Below are positions 50,766-62,590 of a stretch of DNA of 64,000 nt, one piece after another. The stretch is taken from assembly GCA_034620365.1 (NCBI GenBank), contig JAQGEQ010000272.1, positions 310,001 to 374,000 on the forward strand, read 5' to 3'. Positions within the stretch are counted from its first letter, which is position 1. Every line of letters starts with the position of its first letter. This DNA is from Pegea sp. RAD2-039. Its lineage: Eukaryota > Chordata > Thaliacea > Salpida > Salpidae. Below the pieces are notes generated by a model. That model was not told the DNA's origin. It saw only the letters and a program-made list of their open reading frames with translations, and did not search any database. Position numbers and translations under genes: made by a program.

Positions 50766-53700
50766 ATGAGCAGCTTTAAATATTCTGTTTTTGTGTTTGC
50801 TTTATTGGTGTTTGTCGCTTTAATTTGTGTTTATTCCAATGAAAGTTATAAGCAAATAAAACGACAAACAAAAGCTCAAAAACGAAAACGTAAAAGCTTT
50901 TATATCTAACTAATAAATTTTTTGTTTTTTATTTCATTTCTTTAAGTTTGAAGTAAATGATGTAATCATCTAATCTTAAAATAGTTCAAACTATTATTTA
51001 TCTGTTAGTTATTGATATGAATTACACATTTTCGTAAAAATCTTGCTGATAATTGGTTACAACTATTTTTCAGCAAAAGGTGTCTTTGGTACTCCCTGCT
51101 CAGCAGTCTTCCAGGACTCTTTTGGGTTCATCGCCAGTCCTCGCTTTCCATATAAGCCATATGAACCATTACTAAACTGTTCTTATTTCATTGAGGCTCC
51201 AGAAGGAAAGATTGTGAAAGTAAATAATCGGGAAGATGAAGAATAATTAATCAATTACTTGTTTTAGGATTTATCAATGAGATTAAACGTTTCTTTCAAT
51301 TAATTAAAAGATGAAATCATTTTACTGATTCTGACAACCCAACAACAACTGATAATTTCTTAAATTAAAAATTTAATTTCTAGTTTCTGTTTGCTACTGC
51401 AGATGGAATTGATTTATGTGAATATAGAAGATGGTCCAATTCAGAAAGGTGGTAATTGTGGCGCAGACTCAATTTCAATTACTGATTCCAACAATCCAAA
51501 TGAACTTTTGGGTGATCAAAAGTAACTTGTTGCTTGAAAATATAAATTATTGACGATTAAATTAAGATTTATTTAGGTTTTGTGGAGTCGACACCCACTT
51601 TCAACCAGTCTATTCGAAAACTCATTCAGTAAATATCTTTTTTACGACAGACGATCAAATAGAGTACGACGGTTTTGTCATTCGATATATTATTGTAGAT
51701 AAACCAGGTAGAATTTGATATTTTTTAATAATTTTGAATTTTAGATGAGCGTTTTATACCATTTTTAACATATAGTTATAGTAGCTAAGAACTTTAAAAT
51801 ATGTTTGTTTTTCTAATACAATTATTTCCAACAGCTTAAATTATTTAGAATATCAAATAATTAATTTTATTCAAACTAAATATGTTTCGCAAATAAATAA
51901 ACGTTAAATACTAACTAATAGTTTCTTAATTGTCACGTGATGAATATATTTTAAAGAAATTTTGTAATTTCACAACAAACCGAAATTATATTTATTTTTA
52001 ATTCTTTATATTATGGTATAAAATGTTTTCTTATTTGATTAGCTGATGTTATCAGCTGTGACTTTGAGCAGCAACAAGGTCTTTGCTTTGGCTGGAGGCA
52101 AATTACCTACGACAATTTTGATTGGACGATCTATCACGGAAAAACTCCTTCTGGTTCCGAAACTGGACCTGTTAATGATCACACTTTTAACTCAACAAGT
52201 GAAAAAAAAAACAATTTCATTCAATACTTACAAGTTCTATTTAAGTCTGATTCTTCATATGATTGATTATAGGATTAAAATGGTTCTTTGAACAATTAAA
52301 TTTTCATCCAAGTTTGTTTTATGTTGAATAAGTTATTGCCTGAGGTCAGATGCTTGCTATTTACAACAAGAATTAAAGATTTTTTTAATTACGACAATTT
52401 GGTGTATTATAAATAAGAAAATCTTCAAATTTATTTGTTTCAGATAGCACTTAGTTTATTAGATGTTTTTTAATAATTCTTTTTTCAATCTTAGCTCTAA
52501 ACAGTTTGAACTTTTACTTTCAGAGGGAAGCTACTTGTACATGGAAGCGTCCGGGCAAATGAAAGGAGAAACTGCAATTGTAAAAACTCCTTTTGAGGAT
52601 ATTCCCTTCAATGAAACGTATTGTTTCTTATTTTGGTAAAACTATAAAGTAAAACAGATAAGGTTTTGTTTGAGATGAATAATTCTTCAGGTATCACATG
52701 AAAGGCGAAGGTATTGGTCACTTAGAAGTTCGACAGTTAGATGAACACCTAGACACAGTTTTTAAAGCTCCTTCTATAGTTAAGTTTGATGGAGAACAGG
52801 GAAATGATTGGTATCCAGCTTACTTCAATGTCTCAGGATCAAATCATTCTTCTGTTTCTGTAAGTGACAATCTGAAATATTTTTTATATTTTTTCATGTT
52901 TTGCTTCTTAGTTTGCGTTCATCGCCAGCAGAGGACCTTCATTTGCTGGAGACATATCCATCGATGATGTTGAATTTCGTAAGAAGATCTGTCCAGATAT
53001 TCAAATTCGAACAATAACAACTGCAATTCCAACTACAATCGCGACTACAACTCCTTCGACGACTACAACTCCTTCTACGACCACAAGTGAAACTACTACA
53101 ACACAACAAACCACAGCAAGAACACCAAGGGTATGATAAAGTTATTAAAACTACACAGGGGTCAAGTTACAGTGGAAACTTTTTCAGCCGAAGCCGAAAT
53201 GCAAAGAAAATGAGTATCAGTGTGAAGAAGCAGGGAACTGCATCAACAAAGAGTGGTTCTGTGACTCGTTTCAGGTTGCCAAGCAAAAAAAATATTCAAT
53301 AAAAATTTTTAAGAAGTGATAAAATCAAAATAGAATTAGTTTCAGTTTTTCAAGTATTCTAAATTGTTGAACTTTAAACAGATTTTCAACATTTTCTGTT
53401 TATTTCAGGATTGCTTGAACAGCGACGACGAAAGAAATTGCCAGAATTTAGACACAATCGTCCAAAATTGCCAGTCTTGTGAGCTAATAAAGTTTCAGAG
53501 CATCTTTAAAACTTAGATCTTAACTTTTTAACAAAACCTTAAATAGTTTTTGTTAATTTCTTTTCTTTTTACTTATTGAAATCAATATCACAAGTAGTTT
53601 GAATTATATTTAATTTTTTGCTTCAGCTTGGAGCTCGTGGAAGATCTGGAAAGAATGCTCAAAGACATGCAACGGAGGAAGCTTAATCAAGACGCGATCT

Positions 53701-56064
53701 TGCATAGGAGGCAATGAAGAAGATTGTGGCTGTCTAGGAGCTACTCTCATTGAAGAAGAGTGCAACACGAATGAGTGTATAAGTCTGTAAATAAATTGTT
53801 TGAAATGAAATAGATATTTTTAAATGATTTTTCACCAGTTGAATGGAGTAATTGGGAACCTTGGTCAACGTGTTCTGTGTCTTGTGGAGGAGGATTTCAA
53901 TCTAAGAGGAGAGTTTGCACTGATCCTGTACAGCTTTAAAAATAAATCAGAAAAAGATTTTAGATGAGTTTTTGACAGACACCTCTTGCTTGTCCTGGAC
54001 AAAGCTCAATAATGAAGGGTTGCAATACTAAACCTTGTCCATACTGGGCAGAGTGGGGTCCTTGGAGTCCTTGTATTCGTTTCTGTGAAAGCGGAAAGAA
54101 GACCAGAAGTCGTTTTTGTTTTGATGGAAAGGTAGAAACGACTTTTATGGAGTTTTTGCAAATGGGTTTTATTTGTTTGCAGAACAGCGAATGTGGAGGA
54201 AACAGTCAGGAAACGGTCGATTGTAAAAACGCCACTTTAGACACATTAGGGTGTGCGGGTAAGTACAAAATATAATGAGCAATGTTAAAATGATCAATCT
54301 TGGTTGATGTCAAGGACCTAATAACGAATGGAGGAACTGGAGTCCATGTAACGCTACATGTGGAGGAGGAAATACTTTCCGGTATCGAGTTTGTAAACAA
54401 TATTTCTCCTCCGAAGTCTGTGAAGAAACTATCCTTGAAAGTAAAGAGTGTAACACCGAAGAATGTCAACGTAAAGCTTTTGTAGTCATCTGATTATCCA
54501 GCTGAGATGTTTTTGCTTTCAGGATTTCAGTGTCCAGCTGATTTTGGTACAGAACCTTTAAGATCAGTGTCTTGCAGCGATGGGAATTTGGATGGTTCGA
54601 TCTGTGACTTTAAATGTCCGTCGGGTTACATAGTAAAGGGCACAGCTTCTACAACTTGCCAAATAACGGGCAGATGGCAACCAAATAACTTCCCTTCTTG
54701 TAGTAAGAACACAATTACTCAATGTCTCAAACCATCTGAGTTAATTTATCACAGAAAATATCTGTCCGGCAAAGAACCAGAAACTTGCCAACTTCCAGAA
54801 AAGAATTTGTTTGGAGTCTTGTAAAATTGATGCTGACTGTGGAGACGGTCTGACTTGTAATTGTGATGCAGCTTGCGGAAGAACTTGTTCAGATCCCAGT
54901 TAATCTAACTCATGCTCTCAAAAATATAATATTTAAACTCATTTTTCGCAGATACCCGATGTAGCAAGAAAATTTTCAGTGACAACCTCATTGTAAAGTG
55001 CACACAAGGCGCAAGGGCTGGGACAATTTGTCAGTTGTCTTGCAAAAGTGGGTTTATGCTTGCTGGGTTACCAAAAATATCCTGTCAAAGTGATGGGAGA
55101 TGGAGTCGACAAACTATCTCAAAATGCCGACCCAAAACTTCAGGTTTCATACATTCCAACTCCAAATTTATATATTTTTAGGATGCTTTAAAACCGTTAT
55201 AAAAAATCTATTTAAATATTCTTTAAATTTAAATAGTCAAGTATTGATTCGGTTTTTGTGCGACTATTTATTTATTTATTTACTTCAAAATGTTTTTTTT
55301 TTAGATATGAAGTGTAGGCTGAGGAGAGCGAATCATGACAAATGCTGCAGAAAAAATTCATACGATTCCACAAGACAGTTTTGTTGCAGAGGATTCGTTT
55401 TGTAAGATTGACTTAATCATTAAAAGTATTGCTGCGAAAATATAGAGATTTTATCGTAGATAGAATTATAAACTAATTTTGATCATTTTGAAATTTCTAG
55501 ACATATCTCTTATGCTGCAAACCAATGTTGTAATGGAAAACCTTATTCGAATAGAAATGCAATTTGCTGTAATGGAAAAGTTTATAATGTGAGTAAAACT
55601 TTACCTAAAATTATTCAATAAAAAATAAAGATAACAAATCATATTTTTTCGAGTTGAATACTTTGATAAACTGTTCTGAGCCATTTAAATGTTCGAAACA
55701 AAACTTGGTACTTTTTTGTAAAGAAAAACTTTGTAAAAGTTAGATTATTCTTACTACACAAGTAGCACTTCTGAAAATAATAAATGATAAAAACATTTTT
55801 TAAATCTTCAATTAATAATAATTCCTAACTTCTACGATTATTCATTAAATCGAACTTAAACAGAAACGTTTGTATGGATGTTGTGGTGATGTTTCTTATC
55901 GTTTGGGCTGGAATCCAAGTTGCTGTGGAAAGACTCTTTACAGCATCTTTGTGCACAGCTGTTATACTGATGAGTCTACTAACGAAACTAAGCTACTTAC
56001 TAAAGAAGAAATGAAAGCCTTGAGAAACAAGAATAAAAACGAAAAAGATGAAGATGAAGAGTAG
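50766..56064 (+). CDS. Secreted CUB-MAM-LDLa-TSP1x4-CCP-WAP-like-CCP-galaxin mosaic protein
   Basis: Twenty-one phase-consistent exons, 946 residues: 50766-50889, 51074-51219, 51403-51521, 51577-51707, 52043-52198, 52524-52617, 52691-52859, 52912-53130, 53188-53274, 53409-53478, 53627-53776, 53839-53927, 53979-54131, 54183-54258, 54315-54470, 54523-54702, 54755-54898, 54952-55143, 55305-55401, 55501-55588, 55864-56064. Signal peptide about 1-24 with a basic stretch ([12 protein letters not shown]) after it. CUB about 50-173; MAM about 179-341 ([15 protein letters not shown] to [15 protein letters not shown]); Thr-rich linker; LDLa 391-429 (DSDDERNC-type end SDDERNC). TSP1s include [18 protein letters not shown] and [18 protein letters not shown] about 647-706 and 755-818 flank an eight-Cys WAP-like module. 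The C-terminus has galaxin-type paired-Cys repeats ([21 protein letters not shown]) and a charged tail. No membrane anchor: an extracellular matrix, cuticle or adhesive protein is likely. Confidence 0.88.
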
Positions 56065-58421
56065 AACTATTTACAAATTTTCTTGATAAATTTGTTCAAT
56101 ATTGATCATTTGAAATATTTTTTTACTACTAAAATCTTAAACAACTTTTGTGGTACAAACCCAAATTATAAATAATTAACCTTTTAAACATAGACCTTCT
56201 ATTCAAATTAATGTTTTCATTTTTTTGATAAAAGTTCATTTATTTCTCCAGTTCTTGACAAGTTATAATTCTACGCTTAAATAAAAGGAAACTTCTTGTT
56301 TATTAGTAGGGCTTTTTTGTGATAGACTCGTAGACTATCAAGATATTAAAAACGGTTTTATAAAATATCTCAATAGTAATCTGAATTTTTTTTAAAAAAG
56401 AAATAACTTTATAAGCAATGAGTTTCTACGAACTTTTATAAATAAAAAAACAAATAAGTGAGTATAAGTAATAATTGTAGATAGTTGTTTGTTGATTTTT
56501 TTATATCTAACTGATCTAAGAGTATTGATTCTTTGTTTAGTACCTTTTATTAAAACTTTAATTAGAGTGCAAGATTTCATTGCAAATTTAGTTTTTTAAT
56601 TATTCATCTATTTATCTAATGTGTGGTCGCAAGTTACAAATCCAACAGCTCCTATAGCGAAAGATCTTTTACTGTCACAACTAGTTCAAATAACTAAATA
56701 GCTTTAGCTACGAGTTAAAAATACCAATATAAAGTATACTCTAAGATTGTTTCATAAAATGTTATTCAATTCATTAAATGCACTTATTGACCTTTTTTCA
56801 TCAACTATTTTTGAAATTTTTGTTTTAATTGATTATATGTTGTTCTTATTGGTTCAATTTAGATAAATTAATTTTCTTTTAAACAATTTTTCACTTACAT
56901 AAGCATTGGCACAAACAAAAATGTTAAGTACAAATTAAAGGTTATTGGAAAAACTTTAAAAACCCTGCTTGATTTCGCGCCTTTGCAACCTTAGAAACAA
57001 CCTGTTAAACTACAAGGGTCATATCTGTATATTTGCTTTTTTCGTTTATCTAATTGTATTTTTAGAACTAATATTTGTTTAAAAAGTTATTTAAGTGTAA
57101 TTAAACAAGTTACATACTGTCTGGTTATGTTTTAAAAGTTTTTTTATTAAATAGTACTAGCTACATAAAACATGTGCTTACTATCTGTGTACTTTTATCA
57201 GTATTTTCATTTACAATTATTTTAGCTTAGTAATTTTCATTGATAATTTTTTCTGATTCATATTAAACGTATTTTGATTTACTTTTTGACGTCTATATGT
57301 TAGTCATTTGCATTATTCAGTATAAAATGATGAAGCATACTAAAGTATAACTAAGATATTTATTATTTGTTTTTTCTTAAAGGTTTTAATATTTATATTT
57401 TGAATTTATTGCACATTTTATTTACTTTCTTGTTTATTTACCAAACAAGACTTGAGCTGCACTAGTTTTGAAATATTAATTAAATAAAATAATAATAATT
57501 TATTTATTTTTGATGCAATTTTTAAATTGGTTTATATATTTTATGAAACTTATTTCTTTTTGAATTTCTTAAATCAAATCAATTTATGCTTCTAAAACTA
57601 AATATTTGTTTGTTAACCTTATGTTCCTTTTATGTTCATCTCTTTAATGTTTATTTTTTTATTATATTGAGACAATAAGGTTTTAAAGCCTTATGCTTTT
57701 TTGAAATTGTTTTTTAACAAATCTACAGCAGTTCAAAACATCAAAATATTATTTGTGAGGTCAACGACTTTATCAGAATTTAGTGAAGATATAATATTGA
57801 TATCTTAAGAAATAGACAAGAACAGCTTGTCCTTTTTGGTAGATAAATATTAAGAGATTTTTTCTGATAATATTTTTGAAATTATTATTTTATGAAATTC
57901 TTCCTTTAAAATATTATCAAGTACTTGCTATTGTAATTACTAATTAGTAATTTTAAGATATTTTCAATCTTTTTTTTTACTTTGACATAATATTTTAGTA
58001 ACAATGATAAAATATTGTAATTTGTTGAACTCTTTTCTATTTTTCTCTCTTATAAATTGTAGCTGAGGTTATTATTCTAAGATTTCTTACTCTTTAGTAA
58101 GTTTTATCATTTATCAGTTTCAAAAACTTATACAAAAATTCAATCTTTTCTAACTCTGTTTTTCAACTTATATTTAGTTTTTATTTATACTATTAAATTT
58201 TAATTGATTTTTTTAAATAACTGATTATAGTCTAAAATACTTTAGTTTAAAATTTTGATGATTTCTTATTTTTCTGTGTTATCTTTTATAAGCTAACCCC
58301 ATATACAGCTTTTAAGTGGCTTGCCAAATTTTAAGGAGAACTTCTCTTTTCATATTTATTATTTATTTCAAATGGTTTATTTGCAGCCTATCAAAAGTTT
58401 AAAAGTTTAGTTTTTTTAACC
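56065..58421. other. Gene-free AT-rich intergenic stretch
   Basis: The 3' UTR of the mosaic gene probably ends near AATAAA at 56280-56285. No gene or repeat is supported in the rest. The ADSS promoter must be at the right end but shows no recognisable element. Confidence 0.45.
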
Positions 58422-60478
58422 ATGAATTCTCAATCTAAAACAAATGGGTTTTCTTGTGCTGTACCCAACAAGATGACTGTGGTTTTAGGCTCACAATGGG
58501 GAGATGAAGGAAAAGGAAAGATTGTTGATTTGCTTGCAACAAAAGCTGATATTGTTTGTCGGGCTCAGGTAGAAGATTTTAAAACAAAACCTTTTGATTA
58601 AATGTTGTTTGAAATCGTAGGGAGGGAATAATGCTGGACACACAGTTGTAATTGGCGAGAAGTTTTATGATTTTCATCTTCTGCCGTCAGGTATAGTGAA
58701 TAAGAATTGTAAATCTGTTATTGGAAATGGAGTTGTCGTCAACTTACCTGAACTTCTACAAGAAGCTCTAAAAAACGAAGAAAAAGGTAAGAAAAATTTG
58801 AAATCATCAAATTGTTATCTGATCATATCTTCAGGTTTGCTTTGGTGGAAAGATAATTTGATTATCTCTGATAGAGCTCATTTAGTTTTCAATTTTCACC
58901 AAAAAATTGACGCTGCTCTAGAGACTATGAAAGGAGGATCAAAGTTAGATTTTCTGTTCACTTTCATAGAAATTGTTTCTTAAATTTGACTTTCAGACTT
59001 GGTACAACTAAGAAAGGGATTGGTCCAACATACTCAAGTAAAGCTGGTAGAGTCAATCTTAGGATTTGTGATTTAGTTGGTGACTCTCAGAAATTTTATA
59101 AAAAGTAAAATTGAAAAGCAGAAATTTTGACTTGAAGTTAATTATTGACAAAAACTCAGATTTCAATCTTTAATATAAACTTTGAACGAATTTCGAAACC
59201 ATTTGTTTATTTCTTCTAACTTTTGTTTATTTGTTTTGAAAACTTATGGTTTCAAAAAAGTGATTTTAAAATCCTTCTTATTTTCGAAGAATCTTTGTAA
59301 AGGTCCTCGTTTACAAAAAGATTAAAATGATTTAAACAGATCTTCTGGTTGAGTCTTTTCTAACTCCCATCTTCCTCAGATTAAGCGCTCTGATCAACCT
59401 CTTCAGTAAACAATATCCCGACATCTTTATGGATATTGATCAGCTCTTCAAAGAGTACATGAACATCAAAGAGATCATCAAACCGATGGTGAGATATCTT
59501 CAAGATCTTCGGATCTGATTCCAACTTCACCCAGGTTCGAGACACAGTTCATTACATCAACCAAAAGATTCATTCATCCGAAAAACTCAACATCTTAGTC
59601 GAAGGAGCAAACGCGACGATGCTCGACATCGATTTCGGTGAGTCATGATGACGTCACAATGCCAGCTGACAACTCCTCATTCAGGTTCATACCCTTTTGT
59701 GACGTCATCGAATTGTAGCGTTGGAGGTGTGTGCACTGGACTGGGGGTTCCCCCTTGTTTGATTGGTGACGTCATAGGGATCGTAAAGGCATATACGACG
59801 CGTGTAGGGACTGGTCCGTTTCCTACGGAGCAGCAAAACGTGAGTTTGAAGTCTTAAAGATTCGGATGTTGAGATTTGATGAGGTTTAGGAGATTGGTGA
59901 GACTCTTCAGCAAGTTGGTCATGAGTATGGGGTCACTACGGGTCGTAAACGACGTTGTGGTTGGTTAGATTTAGTTGTTGTTGGTTACGCACATGTCATC
60001 AATAACTTCACCAGGTAATAAAATGGATTTTTGCTGAAAAGCCCCGACAATTTTGAAACTTTGTTTTCAGCATCGCTGTAACTAAATTGGATATTTTAGA
60101 CGGATTTGAAGAGTTGAAAATCGGGGTTGCTTATCTTCATCATGGTCAAAAACTTCCTCTTTTTCCAGGTTTATAATTGAATGATCATTGAACGGTCTAA
60201 TATTTTTTGTATCTTTTCAGCTTCTTTAGACATTCTACAAGAGGTAGAGGTTGAATACATCACTTTGCCTGGTTGGAAATGTGACACGAGCAAATGCAAA
60301 CAGTTTTTTGATCTTCCTCTAAACGCTCAAAATTACATTGAGAAAATTCAAGAATATCTTCATGTTCCAGGTCTTTTGTTCTTCTTCTTTTAATCACAAA
60401 TCAAAATTCATTGATGGTTTTGTAGTGAAATACATCGGCGTTGGTCAGAAGCGCTCTGCGGTGATTAAAGTTGAATAA
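58422..60478 (+). CDS. ADSS: Adenylosuccinate synthetase
   Basis: Cytosolic enzyme joining IMP and aspartate with GTP to make adenylosuccinate, the first committed step to AMP. Eleven exons, 440 residues (human about 456): 58422-58568, 58621-58786, 58835-58943, 58997-59104, 59380-59488, 59535-59637, 59685-59839, 59890-60014, 60071-60168, 60221-60370, 60426-60478. Motifs in order: [20 protein letters not shown] (GTP/IMP loop), [126 protein letters not shown] and VGVGQKR-type end IGVGQKRSA. All key residues appear intact. The N-terminus is shorter than vertebrate forms. Three TGACGTCA sites lie in exon 7 and the intron before it. Confidence 0.96.
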
Positions 60479-62590
60479 TCCGGTAAAATATTCACCTTAA
60501 CCTCGATGTTTGACGAAGAGATGGTCAACATTTCTAATATCTTCAATTATTTTATATGTAATGAAATCATCTTTTAATATAATTCTTTTCTGTAATAAAA
60601 TATCCACTTGAACAAAAACAACTTAATTATTAAATCTTTTAATTAATTACAACCTTAAAACTCTTCAAGGTTAATTTTTTTTTCATCAATCACTTAGTAA
60701 TGATTTTCTTTTTATAGTTTTAATTTATTTTTGAATTTTATGCAGTTTATCTTTTGTTATTATCTTAAGATCTCAATCTTTCTCAATTGCTTCTTAACTT
60801 AAAATAGTTTTAAATGATGAACTTGTTGGGTTTAAAAGTTTTATATTTTGGTGTATAAGCCTTTCAGTGATTTACAAATAATAAATTTTAATCTTTTAGT
60901 TTGTCATAATCAGTTTTCTAGAAGTTTTTCGTTATCTTTTTATTTATACAATGTATGAATCTATGTATAAATAAAATTTCAATTTTAAGAATAATTTATT
61001 ACAAGGTTTGCATTATTTTATGAGAAGATTCTAAAAAATGTTTGAATATTTTCTAAGAGACTTTCAAAGAGTTAATTGATTCCTGAATAACAACAGAAAT
61101 TCTCTGAATTAAGTTTAAGGTCAATTTTCTACTTGTATATTTCAAGTAGAAACCAATAATTATTTATAGAAACTATTTTTGTTCTTTGATTTGAAATGTA
61201 TATTGTAAAAGAAGATAAGAAGTTTGAAGTATTTTGTTAAAGAGTGTACTCAAAAGTAAAAGATTTTCTGATAAGAAGTTTGTTTTAACTGCTTCACGGC
61301 AAGAAGCTATCTTCAAAACCACACAAAATCTTTTAACAATATTATCAGCTAAAAACTCAGCCCACAACTTCAATTTCCGCAGTTCAAAAAACTTTTAATT
61401 AATTCTAAGTTTGGCTAAAAATTCATCATATTGATTTTGTAAATATATGACGATTTCATATCTATACATTATCAGTTTAAATCTTATCAAAAAAGCCAAA
61501 TTTTAAAGAGAAAAATCTTTTTAGCTTGAAATAAATGTATCTTTATCCAGACATTAAATGTAAATAGATACTTTTTCTTTATAAGCTTAATTATTAAGAC
61601 ATTTGCGATATATGGTTTGAAATTTTCAAAAACTAACAAAAAGCCAAATGAGTCTGCTTACTGGCCCTTAGTCCACTTTCCAGTGTTTTATATACTTAAC
61701 AAAGAAATTAAAACAGCAAAAAGAAAATTAATAAGATGAATTTAAGACTTTTACAATCGATTTTTCCAAAAAGCTTTTTAATTCAATTACAAAAAGGAAA
61801 GTTTGAAATACTATTAGCAGTCAAAAAAGAATACTTAAGTTTACAAAAACTTTTTACTTTAAAATGATTTTTTTGTTTATTTAAATTTCACTTTTTTTGC
61901 TTTTATTAAAATAAGATAAAAATTTATGGTTTAAAATGTATTTGATGATGAAATTACTTTTTTCAATCAATAAGTAGAAAATGTCAATATTTACATATTG
62001 AATTAAAAAACTAAATGGTGATTATATCAAAAATAGACAGTAGTGTAGAAGACCATTAAAAGTAAAGTCAGGAAACTAGAAAAATTAAAATCAAGCCCAA
62101 ATTAATTCATACATTATAATTTTTGCCAATACATATTTTTTTCAACAGACTTTTTCTGATGGAAATATATTAATTTTTGAAAAATCCATAATAGGGTTTA
62201 TACAAGTATTAAAATTGTGTCAATTGTTTTAAGAGACCTCTTATCTCGTCAGTTAGTTTTTTCTAAATCATTTCCCAAACTACAATTTTAAAATATCAAC
62301 GCTGCTAAATTTCACAAAAAATAAGCTATGATAAGATGATGAAAAACTATAAGAAATATCAGATGTTTAAATGCTGTTGAAAACTACTTTTAATAAATTG
62401 TAAACAAATAGAATATGAAAACTCTTATATGTAAACAATCTACATTTTTAATGTTGATTTTTCGAAAACATTTTGTTTAATTTATGACGTAATAATTATT
62501 TACATCAGCTAAAATTCTGTTTTATTTACAAGATCTTCATCTAAAGCTTTTATTTTGTAGCAATTCTAAAGTTTTAAGGGGATTTTAATA
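60479..62590. other. Gene-free AT-rich intergenic stretch
   Basis: An AATAAA at 60594-60599, 116 bases after the ADSS stop, is a likely polyadenylation signal. No gene, RNA or repeat is recognised beyond it. Confidence 0.45.
60594..60599 (+). terminator. ADSS polyadenylation signal
   Basis: AATAAA 116 bases downstream of the ADSS stop codon; no closer match was seen. Confidence 0.45.
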
